Assembly (NCBI RefSeq): GCF_008629655.1
Contig: NZ_VWSG01000013.1
Coordinates: forward strand, 1-64,000
Source of the DNA: Paenimyroides baculatum
GTDB taxonomy: Bacteria; Bacteroidota; Bacteroidia; Flavobacteriales; Flavobacteriaceae
Direction of reading: 5' to 3'
Length of the DNA stretch: 64,000 nt
Shown: positions 26,111 through 34,412 of the stretch, piece by piece
Layout of the letters: every line of letters begins with the position of its first letter
How positions within the stretch are numbered: the stretch's first letter is position 1
The notes under the pieces: model-generated
Databases searched by the model: none
Told to the model about the DNA's origin: nothing
The model's input: only the letters and a program-made list of their open reading frames with translations
Made by a program: the position numbers and the translations under genes

Positions 26111-27547
26111 ATGAATAAGAGAAAAATATATAGATATGCAGTTGCTACTTGTGTGATTTTAAGCATGGCGGCCTGTAAATCATTAAATGTACCCGAAAAA
26201 ACAGAAAACCGTTCGGTACCTGATATTTTTACAGAGGTTGCAAACGATAGTTTAAACTCGGGCAGAATTAATTGGAACGAGTATTTTAAGGATGCTAATT
26301 TGCAGAACCTGATCGAAACGGCTTTTAAGAATAATCAGGAACTGAATATTACCTTACAGGAAATTGAAATTTCTAAAAACGAAATCCGTGCACGAAAAGG
26401 AGAATATCTGCCTTCTGTTGGTATAAAGGCTGGAGTTGGAGTGGAAAAAGCAGCCCGTTATACGAATATTGGTGCGATGGAAGCTACCACAGAAATAAAG
26501 CCAGGTAAGGAAATGCCCGAACCTTTGGCTGATTTTGGTGTTGGACTTTATGCAGATTGGGAAGCTGACATCTGGGGAAAACTTCACAATGCAAAAAAGG
26601 CTGCTGTGAACAGATATTTGGCAACCATAGAAGGTCAGAATTTCATGAAAACTAATCTAGTGGCAGAAATAGCAGAATCGTATTACGAACTGTTGGCATT
26701 AGATAATGAACTGGAGATCGTACAGCAGAATATCAAAATTCAGAATAATGCCTTCGAAATCGTAAAACTGTTGAAACAATCTGCACGTTCCAACGAACTG
26801 GCTGTAAAAAGATTTCAGGCACAGGTGTTAAAAACAACTGCTCTGCAATACGAAATTCAACAGAAGATTGTGGAAACAGAAAACCAGATTAATTTCTTGG
26901 TAGGTAGATTTCCGCAACATGTAGATCGAAGTACAACTGAATTTGTAAACATGGTTCCTGAAGCGGTTTACACCGGTTTACCTGCAGATCTGCTGGCAAA
27001 TCGTCCGGACATCAAACAGGCTGAAATGGAACTGACAGCTTCTAAACTGGATATAAAATCGGCAAAAGCAAGATTCTATCCGTCGCTTGGTATTTCTGCG
27101 GGCGTGGGGTATCGTGCTTTTAATCCTTCATTTTTATTTAATCCGCAGTCGTTGCTTTATTCTCTTGCAGGAGATTTGGCTGCTCCGCTTGTCAATCGTA
27201 ATGCTATCAAAGCAGCATATTATAATGCTAATGCGAAGCAGATTCAGGCAGTTTACAAGTACGAGCAGACAATCTTAAAGGCTTATATCGAAGTAGCAAA
27301 TCAGCTGTCTAAAATTGACAACCTGCAGAATACCTACGATTTAAAAACTCAGGAAGTTGATGCATTGACACAGTCGGTTACCATTTCAAACGATCTGTTT
27401 AAATCCGCTCGGGCAGATTACATGGAAGTTTTACTTACGCAGCGTGAGGCTTTAGAAGCTAAATTTGAATTGGTTGAAACAAAAATGCAGCAGTTAAAAA
27501 CAACAGTTGCGGTTTACCGAGCGCTTGGTGGCGGCTGGAATAATTAA
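26111..27547 (+). CDS. Outer-membrane efflux lipoprotein (NodT/TolC family)
   Basis: A 478-residue outer-membrane channel: lipoprotein signal with lipobox cysteine (MAAC-KS), then two TolC-type repeats, each with long helices and paired strands (NNQELNITLQEIEISKNEIRARKGEYLPSVG and DLLANRPDIKQAEMELTASKLDIKSAKARFYPSLG). Starts one base after the pump gene stops, so translation is coupled. A strong terminator follows, which closes the operon. Confidence 0.92.
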   Translation: MNKRKIYRYAVATCVILSMAACKSLNVPEKTENRSVPDIFTEVANDSLNSGRINWNEYFKDANLQNLIETAFKNNQELNITLQEIEISKNEIRARKGEYLPSVGIKAGVGVEKAARYTNIGAMEATTEIKPGKEMPEPLADFGVGLYADWEADIWGKLHNAKKAAVNRYLATIEGQNFMKTNLVAEIAESYYELLALDNELEIVQQNIKIQNNAFEIVKLLKQSARSNELAVKRFQAQVLKTTALQYEIQQKIVETENQINFLVGRFPQHVDRSTTEFVNMVPEAVYTGLPADLLANRPDIKQAEMELTASKLDIKSAKARFYPSLGISAGVGYRAFNPSFLFNPQSLLYSLAGDLAAPLVNRNAIKAAYYNANAKQIQAVYKYEQTILKAYIEVANQLSKIDNLQNTYDLKTQEVDALTQSVTISNDLFKSARADYMEVLLTQREALEAKFELVETKMQQLKTTVAVYRALGGGWNN

Positions 27548-27579
27548 AATACTAAAAAGAAATCTCTTTGAATAATATA

Positions 27580-27606
27580 AAGCGACTTTATAAGTCGCTT
27601 TTTTAA
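27580..27606 (+). terminator. Intrinsic terminator of the RND operon
   Basis: Nine-bp stem aagcgactt (27580-27588) / aagtcgctt (27592-27600) and a T run. Confidence 0.85.
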
Positions 27607-27794
27607 TCGTGTATATCAAATTGTAAAATATCAATTCAAAAAAGAAGAAATCATAAATATATGATAGTATTAAAATTTTGTTAGAATCTGTATAGTTTTT
27701 TAAAATGGCATTATGTTGGAAGTATTAATGTAAGAATAAACCGAAAGTCATGCACTTGGTATTAGGTTTTTACTTTCTACAGCGGTTTACTTAT

Positions 27795-27825
27795 AAAGTG
27801 AGTGTTTCAGCACTCACTTTTTATA
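27795..27825 (+). terminator. Orphan plus-strand terminator
   Basis: Ten-bp perfect stem aaagtgagtg (27795-27804) / cactcacttt (27811-27820) with T tail. No gene precedes it after the RND terminator at 27600, so it may close a small RNA or mark a deleted gene. Confidence 0.6.
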
Positions 27826-27850
27826 ATGTAAGCATGAATTATCAACATAA

Positions 27851-27880
27851 AAAACGCCCATCACGTTGGATGGGTATTTG
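27851..27880 (-). terminator. Orphan minus-strand terminator
   Basis: Stem around cccatc / gatggg with an outer G-U/A-U extension; read on the minus strand it ends in a run of six T. No minus-strand gene is visible between here and 28200, so its transcript is unknown. The region 27881-28122 is AT-rich with nothing else I can name. Confidence 0.5.
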
Positions 27881-28122
27881 TACCAAATAAAGGTTTCAAT
27901 TCTATTTCAAAGCATAATATCTAATTCAAAACGTGTGCCAGTTCTTAACAGAATATTAATAAATATGTGTTCTAATTGGTATTAGAGCACTTTTTATATA
28001 CTAATTTCTGGTTTTGTAGATACCATAACTAAAATACACAAATTGGCGGGAGAAAATATTCTACAAACTGTGTGAAAAATAGATTTTTTATGTATATATA
28101 AAAACTAAATTAATTTTATAAA

Positions 28123-28140
28123 TAGTATAAAAATATACTA
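28123..28140. promoter_or_regulatory. Second copy of the MarR-type palindrome
   Basis: Perfect 7-4-7 inverted repeat TAGTATA-AAAA-TATACTA. Its AGTATA-N4-TATACT core equals the palindrome over the marR/crt promoter (33927-33942). It covers the place of the -33 element for the -7 box at 28160, so it can control the 30-residue peptide gene. Confidence 0.55.
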
Positions 28141-28159
28141 AATTTTAAAATTGTTTTTG

Positions 28160-28167
28160 TACATTTG
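28160..28167 (+). promoter_or_regulatory. -7 promoter element for the 30-residue peptide gene
   Basis: TACATTTG, 40 bases before the ATG at 28208. Confidence 0.55.
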
Positions 28168-28207
28168 ATCAGTATTAAATTAGTGTTAATCTCCCTTATA
28201 AAGCAGT

Positions 28208-28300
28208 ATGGTTATGAAACAAAAATTATCTTATGTCGTTTGGGTTGTACTTAGTTTTTTATTCCCTGTACTGTTGTGGTTGGGAGAAAACTTTATTTAA
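28208..28300 (+). CDS. 30-residue single-span membrane peptide
   Basis: ORF with two possible starts (28208 and 28214), product MVMKQKLSYVVWVVLSFLF followed by PVLLWLGENFI. A short basic end, about 20 hydrophobic residues and a polar tail give a one-pass membrane peptide. It has its own -7 box, a MarR-type palindrome at about -40 and a compact terminator, that is a full transcription unit of about 200 bases. No family recognised. It converges on the carotenoid operon. Confidence 0.5.
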   Translation: MVMKQKLSYVVWVVLSFLFPVLLWLGENFI

Positions 28301-28342
28301 AAGTGTTTATTTTAGTACGGATTTTTTATTTAGTAGAAAAGT

Positions 28343-28364
28343 ACACCCTTCGGTGTGTTTTTTA
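28343..28364 (+). terminator. Terminator of the 30-residue peptide unit
   Basis: Stem acacc (28343-28347) / ggtgt (28352-28356), CTTC loop, then GTTTTTTATT. Confidence 0.65.
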
Positions 28365-28450
28365 TTAGATGATGATTGTATCAAAAAAAGGAGGATAGGA
28401 TTATTTCAGATAAAATAATATTTACTGTAGAATTTTAATTCAATACTAAA

Positions 28451-29759
28451 TTAACCTTCTTTCTTCAAGGCAGTTTTGTATGCTGTAAGGGCGCGTTCTC
28501 TTGCGATAGAATGTTCAACGATTGGTTGTGGATAAGCAACTGTTCCGTACTCGGGAATCCATTTTTTTATATATTCATAATCTTTGTCAAACTTTTCTGT
28601 CTGAAGGTGCGGATTAAATACTCTGAAATACGGTGCAGCATCACAACCCGAACCTGCTGCCCATTGCCAGTTTCCGTTGTTTGCTGACAAATCGTAGTCA
28701 TTCAATTTTTGGGCAAAATAAGCTTCACCCCAACGCCAGTCTATAAGCAGGTGTTTACAAAGAAAACTCGCCGTAATCATGCGTACTCTGTTGTGCATAT
28801 AACCGGTTTTGTTCAACTGTCGCATTCCTGCATCTACAATGGGATATCCCGTAGTGCCCGTACACCAGCGTTCGAATTCCTGTTCGTTGTTGCGCCAGAT
28901 TATTGTATCATAAACGGGTTTAAATGACTCGTTGGTAACGTTTGGAAAATGATAAAGGACCTGCATAAAAAATTCGCGCCAGATAAGTTCGTTCAACCAG
29001 GTTTGGTTGTGTTTGGCTGCAAAGGCAGCACATTTTCTAACGCTGATGGTTCCAAATCTCAAGGCTGTTCCAAGTTTTGTGGTTCGTTGTAGGGGCAGGG
29101 AAGTCCCTATATTTATCATATTCTTTAATGATTGAAAGATCTAAAACGGGATCTTGAAAAAGAAAATCAGTCTTATGGAAACCTATGGTATCTAACGATA
29201 AAATCTCTTTAAAATCTTGCGTTAAATAGTTGTGATTATTAACTGCGATGCTTTTTATCTCATTGGTTTGAAATTGCAGTTTCCATTTTTTAGAATAAGG
29301 TGTGTAAACGGTATAAGGCAATCCGTCTAGTTTTGTAATGTCTGATTTATCAAAAATCACCTGATCTTTATATGCCTTAAACGGAATACTGTAGGTTTTG
29401 AAGAAATCGAAGATTTGCCTATCGCGATTGATAGCTTGTGGTTCATAATCGTGATTGCAATAAACCGATTGAATATCGTATTCTGCGTGTAGTTTTTTGA
29501 AGATGTCCGACGGTTTTCCTAAAAAAGTGGTAAGTTTTGACTTGTTGTTTACCTTCAGTTTATTGTTTATGTTCTGCAATGCCTGATGAATATAGTCAAC
29601 TCTGCGATCTTCTTTGTCATCGAGCTTGTTCAATATATCTTCATCAAATATAAAAATGGGCAGAACGGGAAATCGGGAGTTTAATGCGTGATTCAAACCG
29701 GTATTATCGTCCAATCTAAGATCTCTTCTAAACCAAAAAATACTGATTTTAGTCTTCAT
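28451..29759 (-). pseudogene. phr: Deoxyribodipyrimidine photolyase, frameshifted
   Basis: Class I photolyase whose reading frame is broken. The 5' part (from ATG 29759, MKTKISIFWFRRDLRLDDN) holds the antenna-binding alpha/beta domain up to YRDFPA; the FAD domain continues in another frame (LQRTTKLGTALRFGT ... LIWREFFMQ ... DYDLSANNGNWQWAAGSGCD). Removing one base from a C run (minus strand; G run 29092-29095 on the plus strand) joins them exactly. The full length (~435 residues) and all FAD-binding motifs are otherwise intact. It may be a fresh mutation, a sequencing error or phase variation. Last gene of the carotenoid operon, 11-base overlap with crtY. Confidence 0.82.
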
Positions 29760-30444
29760 TAGTGATTCCTTTAAAACGTTTGAAGAAATAAAGCACCAAT
29801 AAAAACTGCGTGTATCCGTAAACCGCATCTTCTATGGGTATGGTAAGTATTCTAATACCTAAAAAATCATTAGGATTATAATTTACAATAGGCGATTCCA
29901 AACCGGTACCGGTTAAAATTCCATTCACTGGAAAAAAGCCTAACATTAATATAGTGTATACTGCAGATGCTTTGCCTATCCAAGGTACGCGTGCAATAAA
30001 ATGCAGATATATAAGGGTTAAAATAATTGCTACAGCGGTTACCAAAGTATAAACTTTATCATAATGTAACAATGCGATCAAAGAACAACCTATAATGCTT
30101 ACAAAAACAATAATGTTATTGAAACTGCTGAGTTTGTTCCATTTAAAAAACAGATCAAAACAAAAATAGGTAAACACACAAGAAAATGGAATACATATAA
30201 AAAACAGCCATTCTTCCAACGGAAGTCCTGCTAAGATAATTCCAAGTGTATAATCGTTGTTAAACCACCAAACACCTTTCGATGTAAACCATACATCCCA
30301 TAAAATGAACGGTATTGCTACAACAATTGCAGCTTTTATAAAAGGAACAAAATAACGGTTGAATTTAATTCGGTGGTCAAACGAAGCAATAAAACAGACA
30401 ATTATCGTGAAAAACAGAATGGCAGAGTAGGTATACGAAATCAT
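29749..30444 (-). CDS. crtY: Lycopene beta-cyclase, CrtYcd type
   Basis: A 231-residue polytopic membrane protein, the fused form of the CrtYc/CrtYd lycopene cyclase. About seven membrane segments; the two domain signatures are FTSKGVWWFNNDYTLGI with PLEEWLFF in the first half, and IPIEDAVYG in the second, each with the conserved acidic pair. It converts lycopene to beta-carotene. Four-base overlap with crtZ upstream and 11-base overlap with photolyase downstream, so coupled within the crt operon. Confidence 0.88.
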   Translation of the reverse strand: MISYTYSAILFFTIIVCFIASFDHRIKFNRYFVPFIKAAIVVAIPFILWDVWFTSKGVWWFNNDYTLGIILAGLPLEEWLFFICIPFSCVFTYFCFDLFFKWNKLSSFNNIIVFVSIIGCSLIALLHYDKVYTLVTAVAIILTLIYLHFIARVPWIGKASAVYTILMLGFFPVNGILTGTGLESPIVNYNPNDFLGIRILTIPIEDAVYGYTQFLLVLYFFKRFKGITNED

Positions 30445-30899
30445 TTTTTGGAGGTTTTGGCGTACATTTTAAAATACTTGAATGGAACATATAAAAATCC
30501 GAAACATTCACCGTGTTCTTTGCCAATATGTTTGTGATGCTGTTTGTGTGCACGGCGTAATGCCATGAAATATGAGTTGTTTGTTCGGGTAAGAAATTTA
30601 AAACGTTGGTGTATAAATATATCGTGTACAAAAAAATAGGTCATGCCGTAAAGCATAATTCCTAATCCTATAAAAAAAATGTAGTTGAAATTGGCAAGCG
30701 AACCAAAATACATCAAAGCGATTGTAGGCAGGGCAAATATCACGAAAAAATAATCATTTCGTTCAAAAGCACCTTCTGTACTGTGGTCGTGATGATCTTT
30801 GTGCAACGTCCATAAAAAACCGTGCATAATGTATTTGTGAATTAGCCAGGTAGCTCCTTCCATCAATACAAAAGTGATAAACGCAATTAAAAAATTCAT
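30441..30899 (-). CDS. crtZ: Beta-carotene hydroxylase CrtZ
   Basis: A 152-residue non-heme di-iron hydroxylase of the fatty-acid-hydroxylase superfamily. All histidine clusters are present: HKYIMH, HKDHHDH, HDIFIHQR and HKQHHKH, with membrane segments between. It adds 3- and 3'-hydroxyls to beta-carotene, giving zeaxanthin. Between crtB and crtY in the operon. Confidence 0.93.
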   Translation of the reverse strand: MNFLIAFITFVLMEGATWLIHKYIMHGFLWTLHKDHHDHSTEGAFERNDYFFVIFALPTIALMYFGSLANFNYIFFIGLGIMLYGMTYFFVHDIFIHQRFKFLTRTNNSYFMALRRAHKQHHKHIGKEHGECFGFLYVPFKYFKMYAKTSKK

Positions 30900-30935
30900 A
30901 GCAGTTCTCTTTTAAACGATTTTTATTCGGAATAT

Positions 30936-31772
30936 TTACAAAACCGCAGCCTTGTAACGCAGGTAACTTTTAAATGCCACATACGCTTTTTGTGCATTAG
31001 GAACGCGGGTTCTGTTCGATAATATTTCTACCGGCGATTTCTTCTTAATTTTCGAAAACAGCAGCAAATAATATTTATATGCCAGATAAACCCCGAATTT
31101 TGATGAATTTGGCAGTTTTTTTATTCCGATTAAGGCTTCAGCAAATTCTTCTTCGATTTCTTTTTCGATTTGATATTTGATGTCACGATCGAAAAGTTCC
31201 ATATCTACATTCGGAAAATAACTGCGACCCAGGGTTTGATAATCTTCTTTTAAATCTCTTAGAAAATTTATCTTTTGAAAAGCCGATCCCAGTTTCATTG
31301 CATAAGGTTTCAGTTCATCAAACTGCTTTCTGTTTCCTTCGGTAAAAACCTGCAGACACATCAATCCAACCACTTCGGCAGAACCGTAGATGTATTCGTT
31401 ATAAAGATTAGAATTATAATCAATCTGATGAAGATCCATAGACATGCTATGCAGAAATTGTGCAATAAGGGCTCGGTCGATGTCATATTGAATCACAGTT
31501 TCCTGAAACGACTGTAAAATTGGGTTCAGTGAGATGCCTTCCTGCAAAGCAGTTTCGGTTTCAATGGTCAGTCTGTTCAGTAGTTTTTCCTTGTCGTATC
31601 CATGAAAACTGTCAACAATCTCGTCGGCAAGGCGCACATAGCCGTAAATGGCGTAAATGCTTTTGCGAATGGCGGGTTTAAGTGCCAAAATACCCAATGA
31701 AAAACTGGTGCTGTACTTCTCGGTGGTTTTCTTGCTTACTTCGTAAGCCAATTCATCAAACAATTTTTTCAT
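30936..31772 (-). CDS. crtB: Phytoene synthase CrtB
   Basis: A 278-residue squalene/phytoene synthase-fold enzyme that joins two geranylgeranyl diphosphates to phytoene. Substrate-Mg motifs are visible: DEIVD (50-54) and DLKEDYQTLGRSYFP (~178). The EYIYGSAEVVGLMC segment is characteristic of the family. No crtE (GGPP synthase) is in the window, so the precursor is made from a locus elsewhere. Three-base gap to crtI. Confidence 0.93.
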   Translation of the reverse strand: MKKLFDELAYEVSKKTTEKYSTSFSLGILALKPAIRKSIYAIYGYVRLADEIVDSFHGYDKEKLLNRLTIETETALQEGISLNPILQSFQETVIQYDIDRALIAQFLHSMSMDLHQIDYNSNLYNEYIYGSAEVVGLMCLQVFTEGNRKQFDELKPYAMKLGSAFQKINFLRDLKEDYQTLGRSYFPNVDMELFDRDIKYQIEKEIEEEFAEALIGIKKLPNSSKFGVYLAYKYYLLLFSKIKKKSPVEILSNRTRVPNAQKAYVAFKSYLRYKAAVL

Positions 31773-31775
31773 AGC

Positions 31776-33248
31776 TTATATTTTTAGTTTGTTGACTTCT
31801 TTAGCGACTATTTTTCCCGATATAATTGCGGGCGGAACTCCCGGTCCGGGAACGGTAAGCTGTCCGGTATAAAACAGGTTGTTTACTTTTTTGTTGCGAA
31901 TTTTGGGTTTAAGTACTGCCGTTTGATTCAGTGTATTTGCCAAGCCATAGGCATTTCCGCCATAAGCATTGTAATCTTCAATAAATTCTGATACGCAGTA
32001 ACTTTTTTTGTAATCGATTTTATCGTACAGATTACTTACTCCGGTATGTTTTTCAATTCTGTATAACATTTCCTTTAAATAGTGTTCTCTTATCGATTCT
32101 TCATCATTAATTCCGGTAGCAATCGGCATCAGCAGAAATAGATTTTCACAATTTTCGGGAGCTGTTGCAGCATCGGTTTTAGAAGGACAACATGCATAGA
32201 ACAGTGGTTTTTCGGGCCATTTCTTTCCGCTGTAAATACAGTCGATATGCACATCTAAATCGTTTTCAAAAAACAACGTATGATGGGTTAGGTTTGGAAT
32301 ACGCCCTTTAATTCCTAAATAAAAAATAAGACTCGATGGAGCAAAGGTTCGATTTTTCCAGTAATTTTCGTCGTAATTTTTATATTCTGCATCTAAAAGA
32401 CTTTCGGTATGATGATAATCTGATGAAGCGATAATACTATCAAATTCCAAAATTTTACCATTGGTTTCGATTGAAACCACACGGTTATTTTCTACATGAA
32501 TCTTTTCTATGGAATGATTAAAGTGAAAATGTACACTCTGATTTTCTGCAACTTTTTTCATTGCCGATACCAGACTGTAAAAGCCGCCCATTGGATAATG
32601 AGTTCCCAAAACGTAGCCGCCATAATTCATAAGACTATACAAAGCGGGAATATTTTTGGGCGATGCTCCAAGGAAAATAACTGGAAATTCCATGAGCGCC
32701 TGTAATTTTGGACTTTTGAAGTATTTGGAAACATACCTTCTGAAATTGGTAAGCAGATCAAGCTTTAACACACTGATCGCAATTTTTGGCGATGCAAATT
32801 CCAACCAGTTATAACAAGGTTTGTTAACGAATTCCTGCATTCCCACCTTATATTTGTATTTTGCCGATTCCATAAAACGCTCAAGTTGAGCAGCAGCTCC
32901 GGTTTCAATATGTTCAACTGTTTGTTTTAATTCTTCATAATTTTCGGGAACAGCAATTTTAGCATCCGAAAAAATCATTTCAAACTGTGGATTCAACGAA
33001 ACAAGCTTATAAAAATCTGATGATTTATAACCAAAATCAGCAAAGAAATTTTCGATAATATCAGGCATCCAATACCAACTTGGGCCCATGTCAAAAACAT
33101 AACCGTTATCGGTGGTAAACTGTCTGGCTCTGCCTCCCGGTTGGTCGTGCTTTTCAAATACATGAACTTCATTACCAGCTTTTGCAGCATACGCAGCAGC
33201 AGACAATCCAGAGAAACCGGAACCTATGACAGCTATTTTCTTTTTCAT
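31776..33248 (-). CDS. crtI: Phytoene desaturase CrtI
   Basis: A 490-residue FAD-dependent carotenoid desaturase. N-terminal dinucleotide fold VIGSGFSGLSAAAYAAKAG and GGRA; C-terminal signature TVPGPGVPPAIISGKIVAKEV. CrtI-type enzymes add four double bonds to phytoene to give lycopene, consistent with the cyclase and hydroxylase downstream. Its ATG overlaps the marR stop by one base (TAATG). Confidence 0.93.
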   Translation of the reverse strand: MKKKIAVIGSGFSGLSAAAYAAKAGNEVHVFEKHDQPGGRARQFTTDNGYVFDMGPSWYWMPDIIENFFADFGYKSSDFYKLVSLNPQFEMIFSDAKIAVPENYEELKQTVEHIETGAAAQLERFMESAKYKYKVGMQEFVNKPCYNWLEFASPKIAISVLKLDLLTNFRRYVSKYFKSPKLQALMEFPVIFLGASPKNIPALYSLMNYGGYVLGTHYPMGGFYSLVSAMKKVAENQSVHFHFNHSIEKIHVENNRVVSIETNGKILEFDSIIASSDYHHTESLLDAEYKNYDENYWKNRTFAPSSLIFYLGIKGRIPNLTHHTLFFENDLDVHIDCIYSGKKWPEKPLFYACCPSKTDAATAPENCENLFLLMPIATGINDEESIREHYLKEMLYRIEKHTGVSNLYDKIDYKKSYCVSEFIEDYNAYGGNAYGLANTLNQTAVLKPKIRNKKVNNLFYTGQLTVPGPGVPPAIISGKIVAKEVNKLKI

Positions 33249-33913
33249 TACAAGATTTGTTTTTTGTACAGATTGGCTTCGTCTAAAAGCTTTTCCAAAT
33301 CGGTATTTTTTTGATAAATAGGAACATGAAACTCGTTGAGTTTGGTAAGCAGTTTTATTAATTCCAATTTTTCAGGTTCTGATAAATTACCGCACACAAG
33401 CATGGTCGCCGTACGAATTTTTTCCATCTGCTGATCCAAAACCTGCAAACCTTCTTGGGTAATACTTATAATTTTACTGCGTTTATCTGTTTCGGAATCT
33501 TTTTGAACTGCCCAACCTTTCTGCATTAATCTGTTGATAATTAGAATACCTGCCGGTTTTTCGTGCACATTTTTTTTGATGAGATCCATCTTCGTCATTT
33601 CACCAAACGCTTTAAGGTTAATCAGATAGATAAAATCTTCTTGAGTAGAAAAATCCGATCCTGAAATTGCAGCTCTTGAATAATTTTTAGCAAAACGGTT
33701 CATGTGTACAAGAAGCGTGCTTATAACACTTTCGGCACTTCTCCCCAAATCTTTACCTTCCCATTCAGGAGTTTTAAAACGAAGTGGCTGTGTATAATTG
33801 TCGGCAACCCATTTTTTAAAACCAGAAATGCTGTCAGGATATCTGTTATCTGTATTAGATAATTCGAATTCTTCCACCAAATCTACCGTTTTTTTAACAA
33901 GATTATATTTCAT
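33248..33913 (-). CDS. MarR-family regulator heading the carotenoid operon
   Basis: A 221-residue winged-helix regulator (longer than the ~145 of typical MarR owing to N- and C-terminal helices). The core LKAFGEMTKMDLIKKNVHEKPAGILIINRLMQKGWAVQ and the wing DSETDKRSKIISITQEG fit MarR. First gene of the crt operon, so it is probably autoregulated: a perfect palindrome lies on its -7 box. CrtR of Corynebacterium, also MarR-type, responds to isoprenoid diphosphates; a similar ligand is plausible here but not shown. Confidence 0.88.
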   Translation of the reverse strand: MKYNLVKKTVDLVEEFELSNTDNRYPDSISGFKKWVADNYTQPLRFKTPEWEGKDLGRSAESVISTLLVHMNRFAKNYSRAAISGSDFSTQEDFIYLINLKAFGEMTKMDLIKKNVHEKPAGILIINRLMQKGWAVQKDSETDKRSKIISITQEGLQVLDQQMEKIRTATMLVCGNLSEPEKLELIKLLTKLNEFHVPIYQKNTDLEKLLDEANLYKKQIL

Positions 33914-33926
33914 AATGAAATTTTAT

Positions 33927-33942
33927 AGTATACAAATATACT
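33927..33942. promoter_or_regulatory. MarR-type operator over the -7 element of the crt operon
   Basis: AGTATA-CAAA-TATACT, a perfect 6-4-6 palindrome. The minus-strand -7 box TATATTTG (33933-33940) is inside it, so a bound dimer would block transcription of marR-crtI-crtB-crtZ-crtY-phr. Confidence 0.65.
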
Positions 33943-34369
33943 TTATTTTTGATTAGTTTGTATTGAAACATGTTATTTTTAAAACGAATAGTAAGTAAAA
34001 GTAAATCTGTTTTCAATAATAATATGATCATAATCAATTATAGAAAGAAATTATATGAGTAAGGTAAATTCGCTAAAGTAGAAATGTGATGTTTTATATA
34101 ATCGCATTAAGTAGATATGTTGGTTAAATTTTGTATGCATCTACAAGCCAATTGACTGTTGTCGCAATTTAGCTGCATTAAAACTTTAGTAAATGAGAAA
34201 AGGTTGCTATTTCTAATGTTTGATTATTCCAAAATTGATTAAGAAGGAAAGGTGCTTATCAATATTAAATCAATTAAAATCATTAGGATAATCATCTGAT
34301 ACTTTACATTATAAAGCTTGTAGAAAATTGATTAGTATTTATTATACTACGTTGTAATACTTAAATAAT
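33943..34369. other. Intergenic region without recognised features
   Basis: About 430 AT-rich bases between the crt promoter and the terminator of the btuB operon. No ORF, hairpin or repeat that I can support. Confidence 0.5.
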
Positions 34370-34391
34370 AAAAGCTCCTAAAGGAGCTTTT
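34370..34391 (-). terminator. Terminator of the btuB operon
   Basis: Nine-bp stem aaaagctcc (34370-34378) / ggagctttt (34383-34391), TAAA loop; T-rich tail on the minus strand, just after the stop of the BtuG-like gene. Confidence 0.8.
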
Positions 34392-34412
34392 ATACTATTT
34401 TTTTTTTAATAT

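Noticed and set aside
28233-28418. 61-residue ORF overlapping the 30-residue peptide gene in another frame
   Set aside because: It passes through the terminator hairpin at 28343-28364 and lacks a promoter of its own at a sensible distance; the 28208 ORF is the better reading.
30377-30631. 84-residue minus-strand ORF over the crtZ/crtY junction
   Set aside because: Same strand but wrong frame; it covers the conserved histidine region of crtZ and has no features.
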